A stretch of 64,000 nucleotides of DNA from Lacrimispora indolis DSM 755 (GCF_000526995.1 NZ_AZUI01000001.1:3266001-3330000); one strand, 5' to 3'; counted from the first letter of the stretch, positions 1 through 10,349 are shown. The notes: generated from the sequence alone by a model not told the origin. A program made the numbers and translations.

Positions 1-108
1 ACCCGGCTCAATATGCTTTGCACCTATGACCTGGATAGCGGCTTTGAAAGTTACTGGAAGTATGTGTGTGACGGCGATGAAACAGGACTTAATCAGCCCC
101 TCAATTAA
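1..108 (+). CDS. C-terminal end of an unidentified protein
   Basis: An open frame enters from the left edge and stops at TAA 106-108, giving 35 residues rich in aromatic and acidic residues (tyrosines, tryptophan, WKYVCDGDE). I do not recognise the family, and the start lies outside the window. It is followed by degraded sequence rather than a clear neighbour in the same operon. It could be the end of a real gene or part of the same decayed stretch. Confidence 0.35.
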   Translation, partial: TRLNMLCTYDLDSGFESYWKYVCDGDETGLNQPLN

Positions 109-666
109 GGAGGGGAACTGGTTAAGCCCTTTTTTTATACTCAATTTGAGCAAAATTCTGTCTGGGAGTTAGGACTGGAATCAAGAAGCATGACTTGATT
201 TCCTGCTTCGAGACCCAGGATTATGACCGTATGCTGCCCATTCAAAAACGCATCAAGGTGGAGGAAGGGGAAACTATCTGGTAAGAGACGGAGTGTCTCA
301 TGCCATCGGTCCGGGCTGTAAGATGATTGGGATTCAGTAGTCCACGAATTTTACAATCCGGACGGAAAAACTGAAGATTGATTCCGCCTGTGAATTGAAA
401 GGAAAAGGACGCCGGTTTACTGTACTGCCAAAATATGGTAAATATTGGATAAATTCAGAGGATTTTGTGCCTGTTATACTATTGATATTACATACCCTGG
501 AGTGAGTAAACCAAGGTTGTGCTATATGCACATGAAAAAGTTAAAATAGAGAAAAAAACTGGAAGAATTGTTAAAAAAGAAGAAAAACTGTAGTTTTGTT
601 ACGTTGAGAAAAGGAGGGATTTCCAATAAGATAATTACAGACGAAACAAGAGGGGGATAAAGGTAC
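109..666. other. 558-bp gap with decayed coding remnants and the upstream region of the mannoside operon
   Basis: No intact gene is visible. Two adjacent frames give coding-like pieces between about 205 and 340 (one ending KRIKVEEGETIW, the other reading NYLVRDGVSHAIGPGCKMIG to a stop at about 340), as if one gene had been frameshifted. The last 120 bases are A-rich and purine-rich and should hold the promoter of the permease operon; I see no consensus -35/-10 pair. A GGGGG ribosome-binding site precedes the first permease start. Confidence 0.4.
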
Positions 667-1557
667 ATGAGCAAAAAAAGGATTAAATCCAGGGAAAACT
701 TAATTGGTTACACCCTGATTGCACCCTGGCTTGCGGGGATTTTATGTTTTCAGCTATGGCCCATATTACATAGCTTTCTGATGTCCTTTACCAATTACAA
801 TCTTCTGAATACGCCGGCATTTATTGGTATGGGAAATTATCAGAAGATGTTTGAGGATGAGGTGTTTTACCAGGCTGTAAAGGTGACCTTCAAATATGTG
901 TTTATTGCAGTACCGGCTAAAATCGTCTTTGCACTGTGTATTGCCATGATACTGAATATGAAGATCAAGGGTATCGGCATCTTCCGGACGATTTATTATA
1001 TCCCGTCGATCTTAGGCTCCAGTATTGCTGTTGCGATTCTGTGGAAGGCCCTTTTTGTAAAAGACGGTGTGATCAATGCGCTGCTGTCGGAAATAGGAAT
1101 CGAAGGGGTATCATGGCTTGGCAATCCCAAGTACACCCTGTTTACCATTTCGCTGCTGACGGTCTGGCAGTTCGGGTCCTCTATGGTGGTATTTTTAGCC
1201 GGCTTAAAGCAGATACCCTCATCCCTTTATGAAGCGGCCAGCGTGGATGGAGCGGGAAAAGTTGCCAAGTTTATCAGCATCACAATCCCAGGTATCATGC
1301 CAATGATGTCATTTAATATCCTGATGCAGACCATCAACGCGTTCCAGATGTTTGCCGCGCCATATACCATATTTAATGGAAAGGGAGGACCTTTAAACTC
1401 CTGTATGCTTTATGTAATCTATCTATACCAGAATGCCTTTAAGTATTTCAATGTGGGATATGCTTCCTCCTTATCCTGGGCCCTGTTAATCATGATTGCA
1501 GGAACGGCGCTGATACTGCATCTTTTGGAGAAGAAATTTCTGAATTTCGACGATTAA
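667..1557 (+). CDS. Sugar ABC transporter permease (MalF/UgpA type)
   Basis: Inner-membrane subunit of a CUT1-family carbohydrate importer, 296 residues with about six hydrophobic spans. The N-terminal signature (APWLAGILCFQLWPI then SFTNYNLL) is typical of the MalF/UgpA/LacF class. The cytoplasmic loop EAASVDGAGKVAKFISITIPGI is the EAA motif that docks to the ATPase. It opens an operon with the MalG-type permease 12 bases downstream, then GH38 mannosidase and a binding protein. No ATPase is encoded here, so a shared MsmK-like ATPase elsewhere is likely, as is usual for CUT1 systems in Firmicutes (inference). Confidence 0.93.
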   Translation: MSKKRIKSRENLIGYTLIAPWLAGILCFQLWPILHSFLMSFTNYNLLNTPAFIGMGNYQKMFEDEVFYQAVKVTFKYVFIAVPAKIVFALCIAMILNMKIKGIGIFRTIYYIPSILGSSIAVAILWKALFVKDGVINALLSEIGIEGVSWLGNPKYTLFTISLLTVWQFGSSMVVFLAGLKQIPSSLYEAASVDGAGKVAKFISITIPGIMPMMSFNILMQTINAFQMFAAPYTIFNGKGGPLNSCMLYVIYLYQNAFKYFNVGYASSLSWALLIMIAGTALILHLLEKKFLNFDD

Positions 1558-1569
1558 GGAGGAAGGAAC

Positions 1570-2421
1570 GTGAAAGGGAAAAAAACCATAAGCAGCATTG
1601 TCATCTATCTCTTAATCAGCCTTCTGGGACTTGTGATGCTGTATCCCCTGATCTGGATGATATTTGCGGCATTGAAGCCATCGAAAGAAGTGCTGTCAAG
1701 CCCCAGCCTGTTTCCAAGCGAGTTTCGGTTTGACAACTTCCCGGCGGGCTGGAAACTGGTCAGACCGTATACCTTTGATAAATTCTTTATTAATACCTTT
1801 GTCCTGGTCATCACCTGTGTTATCTGCAGCCTAATTATCAGCCTGTTCGTGGGTTATGCGTTTGCCAGAGTGAATTTTCGATTCAAGACATTTTGGTACA
1901 GTGTGTTATTCTTAACCATCATGCTGCCGGCTACGGCCACCCTGGTATCTAAGTATGTTATTTTCAGCAAGATCGGATGGCTGAACACCTATCTGCCATT
2001 TATCATTCCAGCCGCCCTGGGCGTTGGAAATGGAGGCGGATTTTTCATCTATCTTGTCGCCCAGTTCATACGCGGAATTCCCAAGGAACTGGATGAGGCG
2101 GCGAAAATCGATGGCTGCTCTGCCTTGGGCATTATACTGAGAATCATATTTCCCCTTTGCAAGCCATCCCTGTTTTCCGTTGCCATCTTTTCATTTATGT
2201 GGAATTGGGATGATTTCCAGAACCAGCTGATTTATCTTACCAAGGTTGATTTATATACGGTTGCGCTGGCAATGAGAACCACCATTGATGCCACCGGCGC
2301 GGATAACTGGGGCGCAGTGATGGCCATGGCGTTATGTTCAGTATTACCTGCCATCGTGATGTTTTTCTGTATGCAGAAATATTTTGTAGATGGAGTCAGC
2401 ACGTCAGGTCTGAAAGGATAA
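1570..2421 (+). CDS. Sugar ABC transporter permease (MalG/UgpE type)
   Basis: Second membrane subunit of the same CUT1 importer, 283 residues, about six membrane spans. It has the EAA loop (ELDEAAKIDGCSALGIILRIIFPL) and the C-terminal FVDGVSTSGLKG ending characteristic of MalG-type permeases. The start is GTG at 1570, preceded by AAGGAGGAAGG; no better ATG exists at the conserved N-terminus. It lies 12 bases after the MalF-type gene and 15 bases before the mannosidase, so all are co-transcribed. Confidence 0.93.
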   Translation: MKGKKTISSIVIYLLISLLGLVMLYPLIWMIFAALKPSKEVLSSPSLFPSEFRFDNFPAGWKLVRPYTFDKFFINTFVLVITCVICSLIISLFVGYAFARVNFRFKTFWYSVLFLTIMLPATATLVSKYVIFSKIGWLNTYLPFIIPAALGVGNGGGFFIYLVAQFIRGIPKELDEAAKIDGCSALGIILRIIFPLCKPSLFSVAIFSFMWNWDDFQNQLIYLTKVDLYTVALAMRTTIDATGADNWGAVMAMALCSVLPAIVMFFCMQKYFVDGVSTSGLKG

Positions 2422-2436
2422 AAGGAGGGGGATTTT

Positions 2437-5400
2437 ATGTTAAAGATTGAGAAAAAGATTCAGTCAGAATTAAACCGCCTGGAGGGGCTGTTGTATTATC
2501 ACAGGGCGCCGTTTTGCGGCTGGAAGGCAAAACGGGGGTTTTACAAGGGGCCTGGCCAGTATGAAATGCTTGATGAGGAGTGGTTTTCTCTTTCAGAAGG
2601 AGAACATATTGGGGGAAAGGATTACACAGTATTCTTAAAGAACGGAGTGGCCCTGGATCAAAGCTATGAAGGGCATACGGCGGTGCTGTTACTGAAGGTG
2701 GGAGGCGAGGGCTGTATCTCTGTCAATGGAAAGCACTATAACGGCCTTGACTTCAACCGGAATATGGTCATGCTAAGCCCCTGTGCCAAAGGCGGCGAGG
2801 AATATGAGCTGGAAATTGAAACCTACTGTAAGGACTTGATTTTAGACAGCAGCAATGTGTTTAAAAGTGATGTTGTCATCACCCAGTCCGAAATAGCAGC
2901 CATCAACCGGCCAGTTTGGGAGTATTACTTTGAGATAAAAACGGGTTTTGAATTCATATTGGGATGTGCGGAGGAGTATACAAGGCAGCGCACCCTTCAT
3001 GTGCTGTATGATTCTCTGCTGAAGCTGGATTATTCCGATGAGGAAGCTCTTTTGGCCAGCCTTTCAAAGGCCATGGCTGCCTATCTGGAAGGAATTTCTG
3101 ACTATAAAGACTTAAAAATGCCTGTGAATATGCTTTTTGCGGGACATTCCCACATTGATGTGGCATGGCACTGGCCGTTAAAGGAAACTGTCAGAAAGGT
3201 AAGCCGGACATTTTCCAGCATGCTGAGACTGATGGAACAGTATGAGGATTTCAAATTCTGCCAGAGCATGCCTGTGCTTTATGAAATGGCTAAGAAATAT
3301 TATCCGGAATTGTATGACCAGGTGAAAAAAAGGGTGGAGGAAGGCAGATGGGAGACCCTGGGAAGTATGTATTTAGAGCCTGACTGCAACTTAATCAACG
3401 GGGAATCCTTTGTCAGGCAGATTATGTACGGGAAAAAATTCTACAACCAGGAGCTTGGCTCTGATTCCAATATCTGTTTCCTTCCTGATGTATTTGGATA
3501 TTCCTCTGCCATGCCTCAGATTTTAAAGAAAGCGGGCACCGATTATTTCTTCACAACGAAGCTTACCTGGAATGAAACCAATGAGTTCCCTTACAGTGTA
3601 TTTAAGTGGAGAGGATTGGATGGAACAGAAATCTTATCCGGTATGATGTCCATGTGTTCGGAAAAAGGTCTGGGTCTTTACAATGGGGATTTGTCTGCCT
3701 CCGGCGTCCGGTTATCCATGGACCATTTCAAGAATAAAGGAAACGGCGACCCGCTCCTTTACCTCTATGGACATGGAGACGGTGGCGGCGGCGTAACAAA
3801 AGAGATGCTGGAAGCAGTCACAAGGCTTCAGAAAGTTCCCATGACGCCTAATGTGGAAATTGGAACCGTAAAGCAGTATTTTGAGGAACTGGATAGAGAA
3901 AAGGATTATCCTGTATGGGCCGGAGAGCTGTACTTTGAAAAACACAGAGGCACCTATACAACTGCGGCAAAAAATAAGAAGAACAACAGAAAGAGTGAAT
4001 TTTTATTCCGGGATGCGGAAATCGTTTCCGTATTCCAGTACCTGGAAAACGGAAGGTTTCAGGGAACGGATCTGGAAAAAGGCTGGAAACTTATTTTGCT
4101 GAACCAGTTCCATGACATTCTGCCAGGCACCTGCATCGGTGAGGTTTACGAGGAATGTGACCGGGATTATGAGGAAATAAGCCGGATCGGACAGCAAAGC
4201 ATCCGTCAGAATCTGGATTCCATGGCCTGTTTGCCGGAAGAAGGGGTGACTGTTTATAATTCTCTGTCATGGAGCCGGAGCCAGGTGGTATCCATAGACG
4301 GACAGGGAAAACAGGGGGTTAAGGATTTAAACGGAAACTGCCCTAGGCAGTTTAAAAAAGCGGATGGAACCATTGTGTTCCTGGCGGAAGATGTGCCGGC
4401 TTTGGGATACCGGACTTATGAACGGACGGATGAGGGACAGGAGAGCTGTGAACCCATGGCTGCATTCTGGGAAGCAGGGGAAAACAGCATAAAAATAAGC
4501 AATGAGTGGCTGGATCTGGAGCTGGATAGCGAAGGAACCCTGATATCCTTATATGATAAAACTGCCCGCCGCCAAGTATTAAAAGAAGGCAAAAGAGGAA
4601 ATCTTTTAAAGCTTTTAGAGGATATTCCGGTGGAATGGGGATCGGCGTGGGAGACCACCAGAAAACGGGAGGATAAGCCTTCCCTGCCCTTCCATATTGT
4701 AAGTCAAAAGGTGACAGAGCATCATTGTCTCTACACAGTGGTTTCCATAGAATCCCAGGTTCATCATTCCAGAATAAAGCAGGAGATCATCGTGTACCAT
4801 CATGGACCTTATATGGAATTTAAAACAGAGGTTGACTGGGATGAAAAACATAAGATGCTCCGGGTGGAATTTCCTGTGGCTGTCCATGCGCTGAACGTCA
4901 GATATGATGTGGCATTCGGCAATGCAGAGCATCCAAATCATTCCACCACCAGCCAGGATGAAGCCAGATTTGAGGTGTGCGGACATAAATGGGGAGATGT
5001 TTCCGACGGCGGCTTTGGTGTATCATTGCTGAATGACTGCAAATATGGTTATTCCATTCAGAATTCCAATATGGAGCTGAGCCTGTTAAGAGGCGCTGAC
5101 CATCCTTCCGAAACCTGTGATAAAGGCATCCACAGCTTTTCTTACTGGATTTATCCCCACAGGGGCGGTGTCAAAGAGGGGAAGGTGGCACAGACCGGTT
5201 ATGAGGTGAATGTTCCGCTGATCATAACAGAAGGAAAGAAGAAGGCAAAGGAAAGGTCTTACCTGTATACGGATTGTGACAACATCATCATTGACACAGT
5301 TAAGAGATCAGAAGACGGAGAAGACATTGTCATCCGAATTTTTGAAACCTATAATACGGTAAGTGAGGCAAGGATTTACTTCAATTTTCCGGTGGAAGCA

Positions 5401-5517
5401 TGTGAGGAAACAGATCTGCTGGAAAGGCACATGGCAGATGTGCCGGTTGCGGAGCAAAAGATATCATTTATAATAAATCCTTATGAGATCAAAACGTTCA
5501 GAATTCATTGCAAATAA
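2437..5517 (+). CDS. Alpha-mannosidase, glycoside hydrolase family 38
   Basis: 1026-residue GH38 enzyme that removes alpha-linked mannose from oligosaccharides; no signal peptide, so it should act in the cytoplasm on imported sugars. The zinc site is visible as GHSHIDVAW (His239, Asp241), the nucleophile aspartate lies in LPDVFGYS (Asp351), and the family-typical LNQFHDILPGT follows near residue 555. The C-terminal half is the beta-sandwich of GH38. RBS AAAGGAGGGGG. Sitting between the permeases and the binding protein, it indicates that the transporter carries manno-oligosaccharides or mannosylated glycans such as N-glycan fragments (inference). Length is normal for long bacterial GH38 proteins. 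Confidence 0.93.
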   Translation: MLKIEKKIQSELNRLEGLLYYHRAPFCGWKAKRGFYKGPGQYEMLDEEWFSLSEGEHIGGKDYTVFLKNGVALDQSYEGHTAVLLLKVGGEGCISVNGKHYNGLDFNRNMVMLSPCAKGGEEYELEIETYCKDLILDSSNVFKSDVVITQSEIAAINRPVWEYYFEIKTGFEFILGCAEEYTRQRTLHVLYDSLLKLDYSDEEALLASLSKAMAAYLEGISDYKDLKMPVNMLFAGHSHIDVAWHWPLKETVRKVSRTFSSMLRLMEQYEDFKFCQSMPVLYEMAKKYYPELYDQVKKRVEEGRWETLGSMYLEPDCNLINGESFVRQIMYGKKFYNQELGSDSNICFLPDVFGYSSAMPQILKKAGTDYFFTTKLTWNETNEFPYSVFKWRGLDGTEILSGMMSMCSEKGLGLYNGDLSASGVRLSMDHFKNKGNGDPLLYLYGHGDGGGGVTKEMLEAVTRLQKVPMTPNVEIGTVKQYFEELDREKDYPVWAGELYFEKHRGTYTTAAKNKKNNRKSEFLFRDAEIVSVFQYLENGRFQGTDLEKGWKLILLNQFHDILPGTCIGEVYEECDRDYEEISRIGQQSIRQNLDSMACLPEEGVTVYNSLSWSRSQVVSIDGQGKQGVKDLNGNCPRQFKKADGTIVFLAEDVPALGYRTYERTDEGQESCEPMAAFWEAGENSIKISNEWLDLELDSEGTLISLYDKTARRQVLKEGKRGNLLKLLEDIPVEWGSAWETTRKREDKPSLPFHIVSQKVTEHHCLYTVVSIESQVHHSRIKQEIIVYHHGPYMEFKTEVDWDEKHKMLRVEFPVAVHALNVRYDVAFGNAEHPNHSTTSQDEARFEVCGHKWGDVSDGGFGVSLLNDCKYGYSIQNSNMELSLLRGADHPSETCDKGIHSFSYWIYPHRGGVKEGKVAQTGYEVNVPLIITEGKKKAKERSYLYTDCDNIIIDTVKRSEDGEDIVIRIFETYNTVSEARIYFNFPVEACEETDLLERHMADVPVAEQKISFIINPYEIKTFRIHCK

Positions 5518-5536
5518 TAAAAAGGAGGAAGCAAAA

Positions 5537-6907
5537 ATGAAAAAAATGTCCAGGTTACAGACAGCAGTGGTAGCAGCAGGTACTGCTTTCATGCTGGCGG
5601 CGTGCAGTTCCGGTGGGGGAGGAACCGCCGCACCAAATGCGCAGGCAAACTCATCAGGCGCGGATACAAAAGGCGCAGATACTTCCGGTGCTGAAACGGA
5701 AAAAGCAGGGGACGGGAAACCGGTGGAGCTTCGTATATCCTGGTGGGGAAGCGATGCCAGGCATGAGGCAACCTTAAAAGCCCTGGATTTATTTATGGAG
5801 AAGCATCCAGGAATTAAGGTCACCGCGGAATATCAGGGCTGGGATGGCTACCACGATAAGCTGATGACCCAGATTTCATCCGGAACAGAGCCGGATGTGT
5901 ACCAGCTGGACAACAATGTGTATTTTGCCAGCCTTGCAGCCAATGACAAATTGGGTGATTTGACCCCATACATCGGAAAACAGCTGAACCTGGACGATTA
6001 TCCGGAAAGCGCGTTGACATGGGCCCGTTATAATGGAGTCCAATACGGGGTGCCCAGCGGACTTAACGGTCCCCTCTTTATCTGGAACAAAAAGATATTT
6101 GACGAAGCAGGCGTGGCCTATCCCACAAACGATTGGTCCTGGGAGGATTTTGAAAAGGCCTGTCAGGAAATCTATGACAAGACCGGAAAATATGGAATGA
6201 AGGAGCCCTCCTACTTCCTTACCATGACCATGGTAAGACAGGCTGGGCAGTGGTTTGCCACAGAAGAAGGTGAGCTTTTAGACTTTACAGAGGCTCTTTC
6301 CGGAGCTTATGAGCAGTATAATAAATGGAGGGAAACAGGAGTATTTCCGCCTCTGGACTTAACCGTGGGCCAGGAATCCCAGCAGGACAATCTGTTTTTA
6401 AGCTGTGATGCGGCCTGTGAAGTAAACCATATTGCAACCATGCCTCAGGACCATGCGGCCATGGCAGAAGAAGCAGAATTGGGCGTCTCCTTAGTGCCGG
6501 GCACAGCTCAGAACGGCGGAGCCTACATGCTGGCTTCTATGCCATGGACTCTGGGAAAGGGCTCCAAGCATCCGGAGGAAGCGGCAACCCTGATCGATTT
6601 CCTGATTAATGACAAAGAAGCGGCCAAGATACTCATGACTGTCCGCGGAGTGCCGGCCCCGGAATCCATCCGTGAAATCATCTCTCCAATGCTGGAAGGA
6701 GATGCGCTGCTGGTAGTGGATGGGGTGAACCTATTGGTGGAGAACACAAAGCGGATTGATTATGAATGGCTGGTGCCAGGAAGCGCGGTGATCGAAAACA
6801 CCATTATGGATGAGCAGTATGCCACAGGATACGGACAGAAAACACCCCTTGAGGCAGCTGCCAATGCCTTTAAGATTATTTCTGAATCGGTGAATAATTC
6901 AAAATAA
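5537..6907 (+). CDS. Sugar-binding lipoprotein of the mannoside ABC importer
   Basis: Extracellular solute-binding protein family 1, 456 residues from the ATG at 5537 (RBS AAAGGAGGAAG); an in-frame upstream start at 5483 overlaps the mannosidase end and lacks an RBS. The signal peptide ends in the lipobox LAAC, followed by a Gly/Ala/Thr-rich linker. The mature protein begins with the ELRISWWGSDARHEATLKAL motif typical of this family. It is the last gene of the operon, an unusual order because the binding protein normally comes first. It is clearly related to the two binding proteins at 23275 and 28409, but less like them than they are like each other. Confidence 0.92.
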   Translation: MKKMSRLQTAVVAAGTAFMLAACSSGGGGTAAPNAQANSSGADTKGADTSGAETEKAGDGKPVELRISWWGSDARHEATLKALDLFMEKHPGIKVTAEYQGWDGYHDKLMTQISSGTEPDVYQLDNNVYFASLAANDKLGDLTPYIGKQLNLDDYPESALTWARYNGVQYGVPSGLNGPLFIWNKKIFDEAGVAYPTNDWSWEDFEKACQEIYDKTGKYGMKEPSYFLTMTMVRQAGQWFATEEGELLDFTEALSGAYEQYNKWRETGVFPPLDLTVGQESQQDNLFLSCDAACEVNHIATMPQDHAAMAEEAELGVSLVPGTAQNGGAYMLASMPWTLGKGSKHPEEAATLIDFLINDKEAAKILMTVRGVPAPESIREIISPMLEGDALLVVDGVNLLVENTKRIDYEWLVPGSAVIENTIMDEQYATGYGQKTPLEAAANAFKIISESVNNSK

Positions 6908-6951
6908 GGGAGATAGTACGGATTTATAAAACATGATATAATAAATGAATA

Positions 6952-6999
6952 CAGGGCTGCTGTAAAGTGACTGAATTATAGTTTATTTTGCAGCGGCCC
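6952..6999 (+). terminator. Stem-loop after the mannoside operon
   Basis: GGGCTGCTGTAAA pairs with TTTGCAGCGGCCC (13 positions, two of them G-U) around a 22-base loop. There is no U tract, so it may be an mRNA-stabilising or regulatory hairpin in the leader of the following kinase gene rather than a strict terminator. Confidence 0.4.
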
Positions 7000-7039
7000 A
7001 AGCTGGATAAAAAACCTTTTGATCCGGAGGGAGACTGCC

Positions 7040-8809
7040 ATGAAAGGACAGGTGTTTAAAATTTCCATCAGCAAATTACTGATACTCAGCAACTGTCTGA
7101 TTATGGCGGCTTTTTTCTGTATCAGTTCATTTTTCAGCCAGAAAAGCTATCAGAAGGTTTTAGATCAGGAATTTGAGGTGAAGCAGTACCAGATGCTGGT
7201 CTATATCAGCGATACTCTGGATAAAAGCATGAATTCCATTGAGCTGCTGGCCAGGTCAACGGCCAACAATTATAATATCATCAATAACATCTTAAACTAT
7301 AAGAAAAACAGCAGTTCCTACGAACAGATGGTATTTCAGAACAATATGAACCAGAATCTTTCTTCTCTGGCTTATACCATGGGGGATATTGTGTCCGTGA
7401 ATATCCTGATGGAGGATGATGCGCTGAAAACAACCAGAATCAACGGCGTTTACCACTATGAAAATTATACTGGTGAAGAAAGCTGTGAGAGAATACAGAA
7501 TATGTCCTCAGGCTGGATTACCACCCGGGAAAACGACTTGTTAAACCAGGTACATACTCCATATATCAATACTTACGTCATGAGGATTTATTCAGGGCTT
7601 TACTATGGAGAGGGAATCGGACACCTTGTCATTAATCTCAATGAAAACCTGTTTTATAATCAGATGAAGGAATACTGCCAGGATGAGGAATCAATAATCC
7701 TGTTTATTGATGACCAGGACAACATCATAAGCAGCACCGACAGAAGCGTGATCGGAAAGCGCCTGCCGGAAACAGTCTATGATAAATACCAGAAGATTTT
7801 AACAGGAAAACAGAACCCGGATATTGAGTCCGGGCTTAAGATTTTTAACAAAAAGCAGCTGAAAGAACACAAGTATTATGTCATGGCAGTGACCGACTAT
7901 GACAAAACCGTGGCGGCATTTAAGCAGACCCAGAAAATGGTATTTGTATCTTCCATTGGCCTTCTCTGCCTGTTTGTGGCGTTCAGCGCACTGTTGGCTT
8001 ATAAGATATCAAAACCCATTCTGATGCTGTCCAAAGAAGTCACCAATTTTAAGGGCAGGGGCTGGGGCTTAAGGACAGGAAAGAGCAGCAGGATTTATGA
8101 AATTGATGTGCTGTGCACTGAGTTTGACCATATGACCACACAGATCGACGATCTGATAAAAAGCCTGTTAAAGCAGGAAAAATTGAAACAGAAAAAAGAG
8201 CTGGAAATCCTTCAGGCTCAGATCAACCCCCACTTTTTATACAATACCCTGGAGGCCATTAACTGGATGGCCCTCAGCATGAAACAGAAGGAAATCAGCA
8301 ATATGGTGATTCTTTTGGGGAATTTCTTAAGGCTCAGCCTAAATAAGGGGAAGAATGTGTATTTTGTAAGTGATGAGCTGAACCATTTAAAGAGCTACAT
8401 GGACATCCAGAATATCCGCTGCAAGGGAAAAATCGAGTTTTCCCTGGATGCGGATTCCCAGGTGTTAAAATTCCGTATGATCAAGCTTCTCCTTCAGCCC
8501 TTGGTGGAGAATTCCATCCTTCATGGCTTTGATTTCCGGGGAGGTGCCGGGCAGATATGGGTGAAGGCATTTGCAGAAGAAGACTATATTTATTTTACGG
8601 TTACTGATGATGGATGCGGCATGGAAGCGGAGCTTGTAGAGGCTGTTTATGATATGAAATCCGACGTGGGACATGGACTGAAAAATGTGATGAAACGGAT
8701 TGGCCTTTACTATGGGGAGGGGTGCGGGCTCACCATTCAATCCACAGTGGGAATCGGCACGGCCATTGAGATTAAAATTTTAAATGAAGTACCGAATCAG
8801 CAGACATAA
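7040..8809 (+). CDS. YesM/LytS-type sensor histidine kinase
   Basis: 589-residue membrane kinase. Membrane span near residues 12-32, an extracellular sensor of about 260 residues, a second span near 295-318, then HAMP, the His_kinase domain with EILQAQINPHFLYNTLEAINW (phosphorylated His in INPHFLYNTL) and the ATPase with DDGCGMEAE and GHGLKNVMKRI. I chose the ATG at 7040 (RBS GGAGGGAG) over a TTG at 7019. The cognate regulator follows after 22 bases. By analogy with YesMN systems it should sense the mannoside and activate the upstream transporter operon (inference). Confidence 0.92.
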   Translation: MKGQVFKISISKLLILSNCLIMAAFFCISSFFSQKSYQKVLDQEFEVKQYQMLVYISDTLDKSMNSIELLARSTANNYNIINNILNYKKNSSSYEQMVFQNNMNQNLSSLAYTMGDIVSVNILMEDDALKTTRINGVYHYENYTGEESCERIQNMSSGWITTRENDLLNQVHTPYINTYVMRIYSGLYYGEGIGHLVINLNENLFYNQMKEYCQDEESIILFIDDQDNIISSTDRSVIGKRLPETVYDKYQKILTGKQNPDIESGLKIFNKKQLKEHKYYVMAVTDYDKTVAAFKQTQKMVFVSSIGLLCLFVAFSALLAYKISKPILMLSKEVTNFKGRGWGLRTGKSSRIYEIDVLCTEFDHMTTQIDDLIKSLLKQEKLKQKKELEILQAQINPHFLYNTLEAINWMALSMKQKEISNMVILLGNFLRLSLNKGKNVYFVSDELNHLKSYMDIQNIRCKGKIEFSLDADSQVLKFRMIKLLLQPLVENSILHGFDFRGGAGQIWVKAFAEEDYIYFTVTDDGCGMEAELVEAVYDMKSDVGHGLKNVMKRIGLYYGEGCGLTIQSTVGIGTAIEIKILNEVPNQQT

Positions 8810-8831
8810 TTACAACAAGGAGGGGACATCT

Positions 8832-10349
8832 ATGTTGTACAATCTGGTTTTGGTGGATGATGAGGACTGGATTTTAGCGGGGATACAGAACGCCATCAAA
8901 TGGGAGGAAATAGGATTTCGGATTGTTGGGACATATACCAATGGAAGGGAAGCCGGGGAAGCCATGAAAAACCAGCCGCCTGAGGCCATACTTACTGATA
9001 TCAAGATGCCCATTCAGGATGGCATTTCCCTGGTGCGGGAACTGAGGGAGGCCGGGTTCAGTCAGATAGAAGTGGTGTTTCTCAGCGGTTATGATGACTT
9101 TGAGCTTGCCCAGTCTTCTCTTCGATTAGGAGCGGTGGATTATGTCTTAAAACCCTCTGCTCCGGAACAGATCATAGAAGTATTTATAAGGATCAAGAAA
9201 CGGCTGGATGAACGGCGGATAAACGATGAGAAACAGAAAGCGGATGCAGAGCTGGTCATGGCTGGAATGAAGGTTTTTAAAGATGCGGTTTATAACAGCA
9301 TCATGAGCGGAAACAGGTCTTTATATGACAAACTGCTGGAGCTTTACGCGGAGTTTGTGGAACGGGAAAGGGGCTGTTCCTTTTCCGTGGTATCGGTGGC
9401 ATTAAGGAGTACGGTTGAAGAGCAGCCGCCCTCAGAAGAAGAGGTGCAGGGAATCGCATGCTTAAATGAGCTGGCAAGGGAATTGGAGGAAGTCCGCAAA
9501 TACAGGCTGCGGCTGCTTGAAAACCAGTTTTCCTTTTCCTTTGTGTTTTCAGGTTCTGATGAGGCGGAGATCGATGCAGCCATGGAAGATTTAAGACGGA
9601 AACTCAGAAAACAGACCGGAAAGGAGCTGCTTTGTTCCAAGATCAGGATATATAAGGAGTTTGGCATGATCCGAAAGGCGTACGAAACTTCTCTGGAAAG
9701 CCTGTTTTCCCTGGATATGCCCGCCTCAGTCCAGCACTTATACAGAACCCTTGGCAATGATACTGTGTTAAAGGCAGCAGTTGAGGACAGGGATCAGCAG
9801 ATTGTGCTGTGGAGTTTAAAGAACTGGATGCTGAAGATTGATAAAACCGAAGCAAAGTACCGTCTGAGGCTTATGAAGCGTCTGGTTTACAGCCTGGGAA
9901 TCTATTTTATGCGCCATGGCATTGCCTCCAGGACCGTGGCTAATCTTTATGAACCCTTAAAAGCAGGAGATTATCAAGGGGGAAAGGAAGCCGTCATATC
10001 CTTTGTAAAGTCAGAACTTTTGCAGGAGAGCAGAGGAGGGGGAAAAAACGCCAATCTCTGCAAAGAGGTGTCAAAGTATATCAGTGAAAATTATACAGAC
10101 GATATTACCTTAAATGAGCTGGCTGACAGGTTTTACATTTCCCCTAATTATCTGGGAACGCTTTTTAAAAAAAATCTGGGCATCGGGGTCAGGGAATATC
10201 AGACAACCATACGCCTGGAGCAGGCAGACGCCCTGATTGCCAGCAGAAAGTTCAAATTGTATCAGGTTGCCCAGATGGTAGGGTATCCGAATTATGAATA
10301 TTTCAGGAAGATTTATTCTAAATACAAGGGAAAGAATCCGTCAGGATAA
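8832..10349 (+). CDS. YesN-type response regulator, AraC family
   Basis: 505 residues: receiver domain at 1-120 with the phosphoacceptor Asp in ILTDIKMP and the conserved Lys in YVLKPS; a long linker domain; and an AraC-type double helix-turn-helix at about 405-505 (DITLNELADRFYISPNYLGTLFKK). The ATG at 8832 follows AAGGAGGGG; the longer reading from 8784 overlaps the kinase. Partner of the kinase at 7040 and the likely activator of the GH38/ABC operon. Confidence 0.92.
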   Translation: MLYNLVLVDDEDWILAGIQNAIKWEEIGFRIVGTYTNGREAGEAMKNQPPEAILTDIKMPIQDGISLVRELREAGFSQIEVVFLSGYDDFELAQSSLRLGAVDYVLKPSAPEQIIEVFIRIKKRLDERRINDEKQKADAELVMAGMKVFKDAVYNSIMSGNRSLYDKLLELYAEFVERERGCSFSVVSVALRSTVEEQPPSEEEVQGIACLNELARELEEVRKYRLRLLENQFSFSFVFSGSDEAEIDAAMEDLRRKLRKQTGKELLCSKIRIYKEFGMIRKAYETSLESLFSLDMPASVQHLYRTLGNDTVLKAAVEDRDQQIVLWSLKNWMLKIDKTEAKYRLRLMKRLVYSLGIYFMRHGIASRTVANLYEPLKAGDYQGGKEAVISFVKSELLQESRGGGKNANLCKEVSKYISENYTDDITLNELADRFYISPNYLGTLFKKNLGIGVREYQTTIRLEQADALIASRKFKLYQVAQMVGYPNYEYFRKIYSKYKGKNPSG

